A DNA stretch of 64,000 bases from CAVSRC01 sp963750065 (lineage in GTDB: Bacteria; Pseudomonadota; Alphaproteobacteria; Rhizobiales; Kaistiaceae), in NCBI GenBank assembly GCA_963750065.1, contig CAVVPK010000009.1, forward strand, positions 61,824 to 125,823, given 5' to 3'. This document shows positions 45,604 to 55,677 of the stretch, piece after piece. Numbering within the stretch: position 1 is the stretch's first letter; each line of letters opens with the position of its first letter. The notes beneath the pieces are model-generated. The model did not search any database and had not been told where the DNA came from. It saw only the letters and a list, made by a program, of their open reading frames with translations. The translations under genes were made by a program, and so were the position numbers.

Positions 45604-46215
45604 ATGAAGCTCTATCACTCCACCACCTCGCCCTTCGTGCGCAAGGTCATGGTCTCGGCCATCGAGCTCGGCCTCGCCGACAGGATCGAGATGGTGCCGG
45701 CCAAGGTGAGCCCGATCGTGCGCACCTCTCCGGTGATCGCCGACAATCCGCTCGGCAAGCTGCCCACCATGATCAGCGACGACGGCATGGTCCTCTATGA
45801 CAGCCGCGTGATCTCAGAGCATCTCGATGCGTTGGCCGGCGGTCACCGGCTCTTCCCGGCGCCGGGCCCGGCGCGCTGGCAGGCGCTGACCGATCAGGCC
45901 ATCGCCGACGGCATGACCGATGCTGCCCTGCTGGAGCGTTACGAGACGACCCTGCGGCCGCGGGAATTGCTGTGGCCGGAATGGCGCGACGGCCAGCACG
46001 ACAAGATCGTCAAGGCGCTCGACCGCATGGAACAGATGGCCGAAGGCTTCGCCCCCCGTGTCGACATCGGCACCATCGCGACCGCCTGCGGCCTGGCCTA
46101 TCTCGACTTCCGCTTTCCCGATCTCGGCTGGCGCGAGGGCCGGCCACAGCTCGCGGCATGGTTCGCCGGCTTCGCCGCGCGGCCGTCAATGGCCGCCACG
46201 GTTCCGCACGGCTAG
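45604..46215 (+). CDS. Glutathione S-transferase family protein
   Basis: 203 residues. The thioredoxin-like N-terminal half begins MKLYHSTTSPFVRKV, where Ser of SPF is the usual catalytic position, and LPTMISDDGMVLYDSRVISEHLDAL follows; the all-helical half carries GTIATACGLAYLDFRFPDLGW. Start ATG 45604, with GAGGA seven bases before; an upstream ATG at 45595 has none. Convergent with mlaD, two bases between stops. Confidence 0.9.
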   Translation: MKLYHSTTSPFVRKVMVSAIELGLADRIEMVPAKVSPIVRTSPVIADNPLGKLPTMISDDGMVLYDSRVISEHLDALAGGHRLFPAPGPARWQALTDQAIADGMTDAALLERYETTLRPRELLWPEWRDGQHDKIVKALDRMEQMAEGFAPRVDIGTIATACGLAYLDFRFPDLGWREGRPQLAAWFAGFAARPSMAATVPHG

Positions 46216-46217
46216 AG

Positions 46218-47492
46218 CTACTTCGCCTTCGCCGGCGCCGCCTTGGCCGGAGCCGGCGCTGCTGCCTTGGCCGGTTGCTGCTTCACGTCGGGCGGCGGCC
46301 CCGGCGTCTGCATGGACGGAGCTTCGCCGCCGCTCTGGTCGCCGGCGCCCGCACCACCGCCTTCCTGGTCGCTCATCACGCCCAGCGACCAGACGATGAG
46401 ATCGGTCGCCGCCTTGCCGAAGGCCTTGTCGATCGCCGCCGCGATCACCTCCGGCTTGGTGATGTCGCTCACCGGCGTCGATGCCTCGAACAGCTTGGCG
46501 TCGATCACCGTCCCGCCCGTGTCCATGAGCTTGGCCATGAAGGCGACTTCGCCCGTCGGCGTGCCGATGGTGTTGAGCTCGAACTTGCGGATGTTGGTCT
46601 GCAGCTGGAAGTCGCCGGTGATTCCGCTGGCGTCGGTGCCGACGCCCGAATAGCCCGCGTTCTCATAGCCCTGCACCAGGCGCGACTGCATGATCAGCGG
46701 AATGCTGTCGGCAAAGCGGAAACTCTCGAATGCCGGCACCAGGCCGTCGGGATTGCGGATCATGATGCGCTGGGTGTCGAGCGCCACGATGGTTGTCGGA
46801 GCGGTGATCGAGAGCTGGCCCGTGGGGATTGCGGCGATCTCCGGAAACTCCGTCGGCGCGGTCAGCTCGTAGCTCACGGTCTCCGGCTTGTTGCCGCCGC
46901 CGACGAACTTCTCCAGCCCCGACAGGATGGTATCGACCTTGTCGGAGTTCTTCGCCAGCGCCGCTGCGAACGTGTCGATGCTGGCGATGGCGTCCTTCAG
47001 CGGCGTGGCGTTCTCCGCCAGAATGTCGTTGAGCCGCGTCAGCGCCTCGCGCGCCGAGGTGCCCATGTCCTGGATCGACTTCGGATCGGCGACCAGCAGC
47101 GGCGGCTGGCCGTTCTCGCCCGTCGGCGGTCCCGCCAGCGGCGATCCGCCGGTGAGCGCCACCGTCGCGGTGCCGGTCAGACCGCGGAAATCCATGCCGA
47201 CATGGGTGTCGGTCCTCACCGGCGTGCGCGCGTCAATGGCGATCGTCGCGATCACCAGGCCGGGGTCATCCGCCGACAGCGACAGCCCGGTCACCTCGCC
47301 GACCTGCAGCCCGTTGAAAAGCACCGGCGAACCGGGCGCCAGGCCGGAGACCGAGCCGTTGAAGCTCACCCGATAATCCGTGCGCGTGGTGAGACCGCCG
47401 GTGTCGTAAAGCCAGTAGATGAAGCCGGCGACCCCAACGGCAACGACCAGCACAAACAGGCCAACGAGAAAGTAGCGTGCGCGGATTTCCAT
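46218..47492 (-). CDS. mlaD: MlaD-like MCE protein fused to an auxiliary-lipoprotein-like domain
   Basis: 424 residues: an N-terminal membrane anchor (about 8-29), an MCE domain (about 40-115, SVSGLAPGSPVLFNGLQVGEVTGL), a helical stretch and then a domain resembling the ABC-type transport auxiliary component (PqiC/DUF330, roughly 205-370), seen as LTAPTEFPEI, SFRFADSIPLIMQSRL and the FQLQTNIRKF strand. The end is an Ala/Pro/Lys-rich tail. It carries phospholipids between outer and inner membrane with MlaE and MlaF. In many bacteria the auxiliary lipoprotein is a separate gene, so this is a fusion. Last gene of mlaEFD. Confidence 0.88.
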   Translation of the reverse strand: MEIRARYFLVGLFVLVVAVGVAGFIYWLYDTGGLTTRTDYRVSFNGSVSGLAPGSPVLFNGLQVGEVTGLSLSADDPGLVIATIAIDARTPVRTDTHVGMDFRGLTGTATVALTGGSPLAGPPTGENGQPPLLVADPKSIQDMGTSAREALTRLNDILAENATPLKDAIASIDTFAAALAKNSDKVDTILSGLEKFVGGGNKPETVSYELTAPTEFPEIAAIPTGQLSITAPTTIVALDTQRIMIRNPDGLVPAFESFRFADSIPLIMQSRLVQGYENAGYSGVGTDASGITGDFQLQTNIRKFELNTIGTPTGEVAFMAKLMDTGGTVIDAKLFEASTPVSDITKPEVIAAAIDKAFGKAATDLIVWSLGVMSDQEGGGAGAGDQSGGEAPSMQTPGPPPDVKQQPAKAAAPAPAKAAPAKAK

Positions 47493-47506
47493 GGCTTATC
47501 GTCCGT

Positions 47507-48298
47507 CTATTGGTTGGTCTGCGCCGTGCGCCCCTTGGAGCGCCTGCGCCTGCCGCTGAAGTAGGCCTTGACCCACGGATGATCGGAAGTGAGCAGCGTC
47601 TCCATCGGCCCCTCGGCGACGATCTTGCCGTCCGCCAATGCCGCGATCCGGTCGCAGGCGGTGTTGAGGCTGTCGAGGTCGTGGGTGACCATGAAGACAG
47701 TGATGCCGAGCGTATGCTGCAGCGTGCGGATCAGTACGTCGAAGGCGCCGGCTGCGATCGGATCGAGACCGGAGGTCGGTTCGTCGAGAAAGACAATTTC
47801 GGGATCGAGCGCCAGCGCCCGGGCCAGCCCTACACGCTTGGTCATGCCACCGGAAAGCTCGGCGGGAAGCTTGTTGGCGTCATTGGGGCTGAGGCCGACC
47901 AGCTCCAGCTTCACCATGGCCAGATCGTCCATGACCTTCTCGGGCAGATCGAGAAACTGACGCATGGGAAACTGGATGTTCTCCCGCGCCGTCAGCGAGG
48001 AGAACAACGCACCGCCCTGGAAGAGCACGCCCCAGCGGCGTTCGACCGAACGCCAGGCACTGCTCCGCTTGTCGTCGGCATCCACATTGAGGACGCGAAT
48101 CTTGCCCGAGCGCTTGCGGTTCAAGCCGATGATCGAGCGCAAGAGCACCGATTTGCCGGCGCCCGAACCGCCGACCACGCCGAGGATTTCGCCGGCGCGC
48201 ACATCCAGATCGAGCTGATTGAGCACCACCTGCCCGTCGAAACCGGCGACCAGGCCGCGCACGGAAATGATGGCGTCGTCGCCGGAGGGCTGGCTCAT
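47507..48298 (-). CDS. mlaF: Phospholipid ABC transporter ATP-binding protein MlaF
   Basis: 263-residue ATPase with Walker A GGSGAGKSVL, signature LSGGMTKR, Walker B IVFLDEPTSGLD and the H-loop VTHDLDS. It powers lipid transport of the MlaE-MlaD complex. Its start lies four bases after the mlaE stop and 14 bp separate it from mlaD, so the three genes are co-transcribed. Confidence 0.94.
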   Translation of the reverse strand: MSQPSGDDAIISVRGLVAGFDGQVVLNQLDLDVRAGEILGVVGGSGAGKSVLLRSIIGLNRKRSGKIRVLNVDADDKRSSAWRSVERRWGVLFQGGALFSSLTARENIQFPMRQFLDLPEKVMDDLAMVKLELVGLSPNDANKLPAELSGGMTKRVGLARALALDPEIVFLDEPTSGLDPIAAGAFDVLIRTLQHTLGITVFMVTHDLDSLNTACDRIAALADGKIVAEGPMETLLTSDHPWVKAYFSGRRRRSKGRTAQTNQ

Positions 48299-48302
48299 CG
48301 TA

Positions 48303-49445
48303 TCACCACCCGATCGACGCGAAGAACATGGCGAACAGGCCGTCGAGCACGATCACGGTGAAGATCGATTTGACCACCGACGCGGTGGTCTTGAGCCCCA
48401 GCGACTCGGCGCTGCCCTGGACCCGCATGCCTTCCGTGCAGGCAATGATGCCGACCACCAGCGCCATTACCGGCGCCTTGATCATGCCGATGAGGAAATC
48501 GTGGACCGAAACCGCCTCGCGCAGCCGCAAGATGAAGATCTCCGGGCTCATGCCGCCATAGAACCAGGCGACCAGGCCGCCGCCGGTCAGCGCGGCCATG
48601 GAGCCGAGGAAGGTGAGGATCGGCATGGCGATGACCAGCGCCGTGACCCGTGGCAGCACCAGTACGTCGGCCGGATCGACGCCCATGGTCCTCAGCGCGT
48701 CGACCTCCTCGCGCATCTTCATCGAGCCGAGCTCGGCGGTGTACGAACTGCCCGAGCGCCCGGCCACCATGATGGTCACCAGCAGCACGCCGATCTCGCG
48801 CAGCACCAGGATGCCGAGCAGGTTGACGACATAGTCCTCGGCGCCGAAGCGGCGGAAATTGTAGATGCCCTGCTGCGAAATGATGCAGCCGACCAGGAAG
48901 GTCATCAACACGATGATGCCGATCGCCTGCCAGCCGACGCGGTCGAGATGATGGGTGATGGAGGTGAACCGCGAGAAGCGCGGGCGGATGATCGCCTTGC
49001 CGGCTGCCGCCGTGACGGCCCCAAGCATCGTGGTGAACTCCATCAGTTCACCGAAGAACTTGAAGACTCCTTCGCCGACCAATTCGACGAAGCCGATCAG
49101 GCCGCGCCGGCGGGCGCGCGGCGCCGGCGCCTCGCGATTGGCCTCCCCGACCTCGTCGAGAAGACCGCGGAAGCGATCCGGCACCGAAGCCAGTTCGAGC
49201 GGATCGCCGCGCTGGCGCGCCTGACGCATCAGGTCTTCCAGCAGCCAGGCGCCGAAGGTGTCCAGCCGCTCGACCGCCGCCAGGTCGATCTCGCCGGATT
49301 GCGCCGGCAGGCCGGCGACCAGTGTCTCCAGCTCGCGCGCGAAAGCGATGGTCCAGGTGCCCCCCGCCACAACCTTGAGCCGGCCGGCAAGCGTGCTGGT
49401 GGTGATCGACGGTTGCGCGGTCAAAAGCGCCTCGCGGTGCCGCAA
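48303..49445 (-). CDS. mlaE: MlaE permease with N-terminal STAS domain
   Basis: 380 residues. An N-terminal STAS-like domain of about 100 residues (VERLDTFGAWLLEDLMRQARQRG) precedes the MlaE permease with five to six hydrophobic segments and the conserved AGRSGSSYTAELGSMKM-like loop and EEVDALRTMGVDP, the ATPase-contact helix. The start is TTG 49445, the only start in frame after an upstream stop. Its ribosome site is poor, so it could begin at a later TTG. MlaE with STAS is known in alphaproteobacteria. Confidence 0.9.
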   Translation of the reverse strand: MRHREALLTAQPSITTSTLAGRLKVVAGGTWTIAFARELETLVAGLPAQSGEIDLAAVERLDTFGAWLLEDLMRQARQRGDPLELASVPDRFRGLLDEVGEANREAPAPRARRRGLIGFVELVGEGVFKFFGELMEFTTMLGAVTAAAGKAIIRPRFSRFTSITHHLDRVGWQAIGIIVLMTFLVGCIISQQGIYNFRRFGAEDYVVNLLGILVLREIGVLLVTIMVAGRSGSSYTAELGSMKMREEVDALRTMGVDPADVLVLPRVTALVIAMPILTFLGSMAALTGGGLVAWFYGGMSPEIFILRLREAVSVHDFLIGMIKAPVMALVVGIIACTEGMRVQGSAESLGLKTTASVVKSIFTVIVLDGLFAMFFASIGW

Positions 49446-49724
49446 TCGGGACTCATGCGAGGGCGATCATACGGAGAAAGCCCGGAAAATCCATGCGCCT
49501 CAGGGCTCGTCCCGGCCCGCGCCCGATGTCTGCAACCAATGCCTTGAATTCACACACTTTTTGCACGCCACCCAACGGCCCCGGTCCGGGCGCCGCCAGG
49601 CCGTTCCTCACGCGGCACGATTACAAGCCTGTCATGCGCCGGCCTTGTCCGTTGAATCGCGGCGGCCCCGTTCTAGATCGCCACACGACAGCTCGCTTCG
49701 AGCGTTTCTTTCGACATATGGGAC

Positions 49725-50255
49725 GTGTTCACCATGCTGGCGTGGAACGAGACGACCAGACACCGGGCGATCGGCGTCATGCGCATTCTCTTCGGCATCG
49801 TCTGGGCGATCGATGCGCAGTTCAAATGGCGCCCGGACTTTCTCAACAATTTCGTCTCCTACCTGACCGGCGCCCAGCAGGGGCAGCCGACGGTGGTCCA
49901 GGCGTGGATCAGTCTGTGGATCAACGCGGTCAACGTCGATCCGGTCGTCTTCGCCCATGTCGTCGCCATCGGCGAAACGCTGCTCGCCGTCGCCCTGATC
50001 CTGGGATTGTTCTCCGATCTCGCCTATCTCGGCGGCATCCTGCTGTGCCTGGTGATCTGGTCGACTGCCGAAGGACTCGGCGGGCCCTACATCGCCGGCT
50101 CGACGGATATCGGCACCGCGATCATCTATGCGTTCGTTTTCGTCCTTCTGTTCCTGTCGCGCGCCGGCCTCTACTATGGGCTCGACGCCTATCTCGGCCG
50201 CTGGCTGGGGAAGTTCTCGTGGCTCGCGTCCTTCCGCCCCGAGCCGCAGCACTGA
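49725..50255 (+). CDS. DoxX-like membrane protein
   Basis: 176 residues with four hydrophobic segments in the DoxX/DoxD style (VMRILFGIVWAIDAQFKW, VAIGETLLAVALILGLFSDLAYLGGILLCL, GTAIIYAFVFVLLFLS). The family includes quinol-oxidase small subunits and proteins of unknown function. GTG 49725 or ATG 49734 may be the start. Downstream gnd begins 18 bp later in the same direction, which suggests one transcript with gnd and zwf. Confidence 0.8.
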   Translation: MFTMLAWNETTRHRAIGVMRILFGIVWAIDAQFKWRPDFLNNFVSYLTGAQQGQPTVVQAWISLWINAVNVDPVVFAHVVAIGETLLAVALILGLFSDLAYLGGILLCLVIWSTAEGLGGPYIAGSTDIGTAIIYAFVFVLLFLSRAGLYYGLDAYLGRWLGKFSWLASFRPEPQH

Positions 50256-50273
50256 CACCGGGGGACCCATAGG

Positions 50274-51266
50274 ATGCAGATCGCAGTCGTCGGCCTGGGG
50301 CGTATGGGCGCCAGTATCGTGCGCCGGCTCATGCGTGCCGGCCATGACTGCGTGGTCTACGATGTCAGGTCGCAATCGGTGGCGGAGCTCGTCGGCGAAG
50401 GCGCCGTCGGCGCCGCGTCGGCGAAGGAGCTGGCGGCGAAGCTGACGCCGCCGCGCACCGTGTGGATGATGCTGCCGGCGGCCGTCGTCGACGGTGCCAT
50501 CGCCGACCTCGCCGGATTTCTGGCGCCGGATGACGTGCTCATCGACGGCGGCAACTCGTACTATCGCCACGACATGGCGCGCGCCAAGGCGCTCAAGTCG
50601 AAAGGCATCCATTATGTCGACGTCGGCACCAGTGGCGGCGTCTGGGGGCTGCAGCGCGGCTTCTGCCAGATGATCGGCGGCGAGGAAGCGGTGGTGAAGC
50701 GCCTCGATCCTATCTTCGCCGCACTCGCCCCCGGCGGCGCGGCGCATGCCACCACGGCCGAACACGGATATCTGCATTGCGGGCCGAGCGGTGCCGGCCA
50801 CTTCGTCAAAATGGTCCACAACGGCATCGAATACGGGCTGATGGCGGCCTATGCCGAGGGCTTCAACGTCCTCCAGGCCGCCGATATCGGCAGTCGGGTA
50901 GCCACCGCCGATGCCGAGACCACGCCACTGGAGAATCCGGATGCCTACGCCTTCGACCTCGACATCGCAGCAATTGCCGAGGTGTGGCGCCACGGCAGCG
51001 TCATCTCCTCGTGGCTCCTGGATCTGACCGCCGATTCGTTGCGGCGGGATCCGAACCTCTCCGCGTTCCAGGGGCGGGTTTCGGATTCCGGCGAAGGCCG
51101 CTGGACGATCAAGGCGGCCATCGACGAGGGCGTGCCGGCCCCGGTTCTCAGCACCGCGCTCTATCAGCGCTTCACCTCCCGCGGCGATGCCGATTTCGCT
51201 GATAAGCTGTTGTCGGCCATGCGTTTCCAGTTCGGCGGGCACTCGGAAAAGGGGACAGTGGAATGA
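50274..51266 (+). CDS. gnd: 6-phosphogluconate dehydrogenase, decarboxylating (short type)
   Basis: 330-residue oxidoreductase converting 6-phosphogluconate to ribulose-5-phosphate and CO2. GLGRMGASIVRRL binds the dinucleotide; IDGGNSYYRHD and HCGPSGAGHFVKMVHNGIEYG hold the substrate and the catalytic Lys, with DVGTSGGVWG characteristic. The short form is typically NAD-dependent. The end YQRFTSRGDADFADKLLSAMRFQFGGH is typical. Followed by zwf 25 bp later; together they form the oxidative pentose-phosphate pair. Confidence 0.93.
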   Translation: MQIAVVGLGRMGASIVRRLMRAGHDCVVYDVRSQSVAELVGEGAVGAASAKELAAKLTPPRTVWMMLPAAVVDGAIADLAGFLAPDDVLIDGGNSYYRHDMARAKALKSKGIHYVDVGTSGGVWGLQRGFCQMIGGEEAVVKRLDPIFAALAPGGAAHATTAEHGYLHCGPSGAGHFVKMVHNGIEYGLMAAYAEGFNVLQAADIGSRVATADAETTPLENPDAYAFDLDIAAIAEVWRHGSVISSWLLDLTADSLRRDPNLSAFQGRVSDSGEGRWTIKAAIDEGVPAPVLSTALYQRFTSRGDADFADKLLSAMRFQFGGHSEKGTVE

Positions 51267-51291
51267 CCCCTCTCGGGCACCAGAGATCGCG

Positions 51292-52737
51292 ATGAGACCA
51301 CGATCCGACGCGCTGGTCCTGTTCGGCGCCAGCGGCGACCTCGCCCACAAGAAGATCTTCCCGGCGCTCTACGCCATGGCGCGGCACGGCAAGCTCGACG
51401 TGCCGGTGGTCGGCGTGGCGAAATCGGACTGGACGCTCGACGATCTCAAGAACCACGCCCGCGACGCGATCCGCGCAGCCGGCGCCTTCGACGCCAGCGT
51501 GCTCGACCGCCTGCTCGGCCTGATGCGCTATGTCGACGGCGACTACCGCGATCCGGCGACCTTCGACCGTCTCGGCGCCATCCTCAAGGGAAGCCGGCGG
51601 CCACTCTACTATCTCGCCATTCCGCCCAGCATGTTTCCCGCCGTCATCGAGGGGCTCGCCCGCTGCGGCGCCGGCGATGAGGCGCGCGTGGTGGTCGAGA
51701 AGCCATTCGGCCGCGATCTCCAGTCGGCGGTCGCGCTCGACCGGACATTGTCCGGCGTCTTTGCGGAGCCGGCCATCTTCCGCATCGACCATTACCTCGG
51801 CAAGGAGCCGGTGCAGAACCTGCTCTACTTCCGTTTCGCCAATTCCTTCCTCGAGCCGATCTGGAACCGCAACTACGTGCGCAGCGTGCAGATCACCATG
51901 GCCGAGAGCTTCGGCGTCGCCGGACGCGGCAAGTTCTACGACGAGGTCGGCGCCATCCGCGACGTGATCCAGAACCACCTGCTGCAGATCGTCGCCATCC
52001 TGGCGATGGAATGTCCGATCAGCGACGACAGCGCCTTCGTTCGCGACGAGAAGGTGAAGGTGTTCAACGCCATCCGGCCGCTGAGCCGGGCGCAGCTGGT
52101 GCGCGGGCAGTTCCGCGGCTATCGCGAAGAGGCGGGCGTGGCGCCCGATTCCGACGTCGAGACCTTCGCCGCCTTGCGCCTCCACATCGATTCATGGCGT
52201 TGGCAGGGCGTGCCGTTTCTGGTGCGTGCCGGGAAACATCTGCCGGTGACCGCGGTGGAGATCGTCGTCGACCTCCACCACCCGCCGCAGACGGTGTTCC
52301 ATGGCGACAATCCGGCCCGCTCCAACTATGTCCGCTTCCGCCTCAGCCCCGAGGTGACCATCGCGCTCGGTGCCCGCGCCAAGGCCCCTGGCGAGGCGAT
52401 GGCCGGCGTCGAGACGGAACTCAACGTCGTCCACCGGCCGGGCGAAGAGATGAGCGCCTATGAGCGGCTGATCGGCGACGCCATGGCGGGCGATACGACG
52501 CTGTTTGCCCGCAAGGACAGCGCCGAAGCGCAATGGCGCATCGTCGAGCCAATCCTCGGCGACAAGTCGCCGCTCCACCTGTACGAGCCAGGCACATGGG
52601 GACCGGACGAGGCTGCCGATATCGCAAGGGCGGCCGGCGGCTGGTACGACCCCGAGGTCGGCAACGGCGGCGGGCCAAACGTCGTGCGCCTGACGCCGAA
52701 CAGGAAGAAGAAGGGCCAGGCCGGCGGGACGGCTTAG
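51292..52737 (+). CDS. zwf: Glucose-6-phosphate 1-dehydrogenase
   Basis: 481-residue dehydrogenase. GASGDLAHKK binds NADP, the catalytic RIDHYLGKE lies at about 164-172 and EKPFGRDL precedes it. Product is 6-phosphoglucono-lactone, for the pentose-phosphate and Entner-Doudoroff routes; no pgl or edd is in the window. ATG 51292 follows AGAGAT. Its TAG overlaps the stop of the convergent tspO gene (52734-52737). Confidence 0.95.
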   Translation: MRPRSDALVLFGASGDLAHKKIFPALYAMARHGKLDVPVVGVAKSDWTLDDLKNHARDAIRAAGAFDASVLDRLLGLMRYVDGDYRDPATFDRLGAILKGSRRPLYYLAIPPSMFPAVIEGLARCGAGDEARVVVEKPFGRDLQSAVALDRTLSGVFAEPAIFRIDHYLGKEPVQNLLYFRFANSFLEPIWNRNYVRSVQITMAESFGVAGRGKFYDEVGAIRDVIQNHLLQIVAILAMECPISDDSAFVRDEKVKVFNAIRPLSRAQLVRGQFRGYREEAGVAPDSDVETFAALRLHIDSWRWQGVPFLVRAGKHLPVTAVEIVVDLHHPPQTVFHGDNPARSNYVRFRLSPEVTIALGARAKAPGEAMAGVETELNVVHRPGEEMSAYERLIGDAMAGDTTLFARKDSAEAQWRIVEPILGDKSPLHLYEPGTWGPDEAADIARAAGGWYDPEVGNGGGPNVVRLTPNRKKKGQAGGTA

Positions 52738-53206
52738 GCTCGGTTCAGCCGCCAGACCGCGAAATTGAGCAGGGATGCGAACGACACCCACGCGAGATAG
52801 GGCACCATCAGCACGGCTGCGAGCCGTGCTGATCGGGCGCGAAGGCAACGATCGTGGCCGCGATGGCCAACCACAGAAGCGCGATGACGGCGAATCCGAG
52901 ATCGGGCCGATGCAGCCCGAAGAAGACCGGCGTCCAGGCTGCGTTGAGGAGAAGCTGCAGGGCATAGAACGCCAGCGCCCATCCGCCGCCGCCGAATCCG
53001 GCGGTGTTCCACACCAGCCAGCCGGCAAATGCGATCATCAGGTAGAGCACCGTCCACACCGGCGCGAACAGCCAGTTCGGCGGCCGCCACGCCGGCTTCT
53101 TCAGGTGCTCGTACCATTCACCGGGCTTGAAGAAGACGCCGGTCGCGGCGGCGAGGAAACAGGCGGCCACAAAACCGACAAGGACGGCGATCGAGATCAG
53201 GGTCAT
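52734..53206 (-). pseudogene. tspO: TspO/MBR family protein, frameshifted
   Basis: Tryptophan-rich sensory protein/mitochondrial benzodiazepine receptor family, five short membrane helices, about 155 residues if repaired. Start ATG 53206 behind GGGAGC. KPGEWYEHLKKPAWRPPNWLFAPVWTVLYLMIAFAGWLVW is the classic first part; the frame then runs to AFAP near 52836 and stops early. The end LAAVLMVPYLAWVSFASLLNFAVWRLN continues in another frame, joining by a shift at 52823-52840. A 12-bp perfect inverted repeat (52807-52833) covers this spot. Probably a porphyrin or heme-related membrane protein. Error or hairpin-templated mutation are both possible. Confidence 0.85.
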
Positions 53207-53231
53207 CGCGTGCGCTCCCACCCGCCGAAGC

Positions 53232-55677
53232 TTACCCGATCACCGCCTCGACCGTGACCGTCTTCGTGCCCTTGGCCGGCAGCGGCACCAGCGTGCCGTC
53301 GATTCTCCTGCCGTCGACCCTGAGGCTGACCCCATTTCCGGGGCCGGCACGCTTGACCGTGACATCGTAGGTGACGCCGCGGAAACGTCGGCGGACGGTG
53401 AAGCCCGGCCAGCTTTCCGGCACCACCGGGGCGATGCGCAAGCCCGCATAGTCCGGCCTGATGCCGAGGATCCATTGCGTGACGGCATAGTAGTTCCATG
53501 CCGCGGTGCCGGTGAGCCACGAGTTCTTGGCCTCGCCGTGGGTGGGCGCGTCGCGCCCGGCGATCGTCTGCGCATAGACGTAGGGCTCGCAGCGATGCAC
53601 CTCGCTCAACGCCTCGCGCGCCGACGGATTGATGCGGCTGTAATAGTCGAACGCCGCCGCGCCGTTGCCCAGCATCGTCTCGGCGATCATCACCCACGGA
53701 TTGTTGTGGCAGAAGATGCTGGCGTTTTCCTTGTAGCCCGGCGGGTAGGTCGAGATCTCGCCGTATTCGATGTAGTAGTGCGTATAGGCCGGCTGATGCA
53801 CCACGATGCCGTGCGGCGTGGCGAGGTGCTTGGCCACCGCATCGAGCGCCTTGCCTCGCCATGCCGTCGTTGAGGCCGATGCCGGCGAGCACGCAGAAGC
53901 CCTGCGGTTCGATGAAGATCTTGCCTTCCTCGCAGTCCTTGGAGCCGACCTTGCGGCCGAAATCGTCGTAGGCGCGCACGAACCATTCGCCGTCCCAACC
54001 GTGTTGACGAACGGTTTCCTCCATCTTCGCGGCCTCGGCGCGATAGGTCTCGGCGTCCCCTCCCGCTCCGCGCTCATCGGCGATGGCCGCCAACTCCTTG
54101 GCGGCGAGCACGAACAGGCCGGCGATGAACACCGACTCGGCCACCTTGCCGTCCTTGCTTGTCGTGGTCTGGAAGGATTCGTCCGGGTCGGACGAGAAGC
54201 AGTTGAGATTGAGACAGTCGTTCCAGTCGGCGCGGCCAATGAGCGGCAGGCGGTGGGGCCCCAGCCGGTCGAGCGCATACTGGATGGAGCGACGGAGATG
54301 CTCGTAGAGCGGCACCTCGGTGCCCGGCGTCGAGTCGAACGGCACCTTCTCGTCGAGGATCGAAAAGTCGCCGGTTTCCTTGAGGTACTGGGCAACGCCG
54401 ACGATCAGCCAGTGCGGGTCGTCGTTGAAGTTGCCGCCGACGGCGTCGTTCCCCTTCTTGGTCATCGGCTGGTACTGGTGATAGGCGCCGCCGCTTGCGA
54501 GCTGCGTCGCCGCCAGGTCGAGGATGCGCTGGCGGGCGCGCTCCGGCACCATGTGCACGAAACCGAGCAGGTCCTGGTTGGAATCGCGGAAACCGAGGCC
54601 GCGGCCGATGCCGGATTCGAAGGTCGAGGCCGAACGCGACATGTTGAAGGTCGCCATGCACTGATAGGCGTTCCAGGCATTGACCATGCGGTCGGTGTGT
54701 TCGTCGGGCGAGGTCACCTGATAGATGCCGAGAAGCCCGTCCCAGTAGGCGCTGAGCTTGGCGAAGGCGGCATCGACTTCAGCGGGATCGCGGTATCTGG
54801 CGATCGTCGGCTTGACCAGCCGCTTGTTGATCACTTGGCGATCCGGCGGGTCGAATTTCTGATCCTGCGGATTCTCGTGGTAGCCGAGCGCAAACACGAT
54901 CTGCCGGCTCTCGCCCGGCTTGAGCGTCACCTTGACGTGGTGCGAGCCGATCGGCGACCAGCCATGCGCGATCGAATCCGTCGCCTGGCCGCTTGCCACC
55001 GCCTGCGGCCTGTCCCAGCCGCGCCAGGGACCGAGGAAGGATTCACGCTGGGTGTCGAAGCCGGCGAGCTTCTCCGAACAGGCGAACCAGGCGAAATGGT
55101 TGCGCCGCTCGCGGTACTCGGTCTTGTGGTAGATGACCCCGTCCTCGACCTCGACCTCGCCGGTGTTGAAGTTGCGCTGGAAGTTGGTGGCGTCGTCGTT
55201 GGCTTCCCACAGGCAGAATTCGACCGCGGAGAAGACCGAGAGCTCCGCCTCTTCGGCGCGCTCATTGGTCAGCGTCAGCTGCCAGATCTCCAGCGTCTCG
55301 TCGAGCGGCACGAAATAGCGGGTGCTCGCCGCGATGCCGGCCTTCTTCGAGGAGATGACGCTGTAGCCCATGCCGTGGCGGCATTCGAAGGAGTTGAGCG
55401 CGCTCTGCGTCGGCATCCACGAGGGCGACCAGGTGTCGCCGCTCTCATTGTCGCGCAGATAGATATAGCGGCCGCCGAAATCGAGCGGCACATTGTTGTA
55501 GCGGCCGCGGGTGATGCGCCGCTTGCGGGCATCGCGAAAATAGGAATAGCCCCCGGCGGTCGCCGACAGGATTCCGAAATAATCCTGGCAGCCGATGTAG
55601 TTGATCCACGGCAGCGGCGTATCGGGGCGGGTGATGACGTATTCGCGCGTCTCGTCGTCGAAATGGCCGTACTTCAT
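53232..55677 (-). pseudogene. GH94 cellobiose phosphorylase-like enzyme, frameshifted
   Basis: Glycoside hydrolase family 94, phosphorolysing a beta-glucosyl disaccharide. The opening MKYGHFDDETREYVITRPDT, the TAGGYSYFRDARKRRITRGRYNN and the catalytic DWNDCLN (Asp as general acid) are like cellobiose phosphorylases. The frame from ATG 55677 runs to GLNDGMA near 53855 and then shifts to KALDAVAKHLATPHG, ending in TVEAVIG at 53232. One base fewer at about 53849-53858 gives about 815 residues, the normal length. With zwf and gnd nearby, cellobiose or chitobiose-derived sugar use is plausible, but the linkage is not fixed by sequence. Confidence 0.88.
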
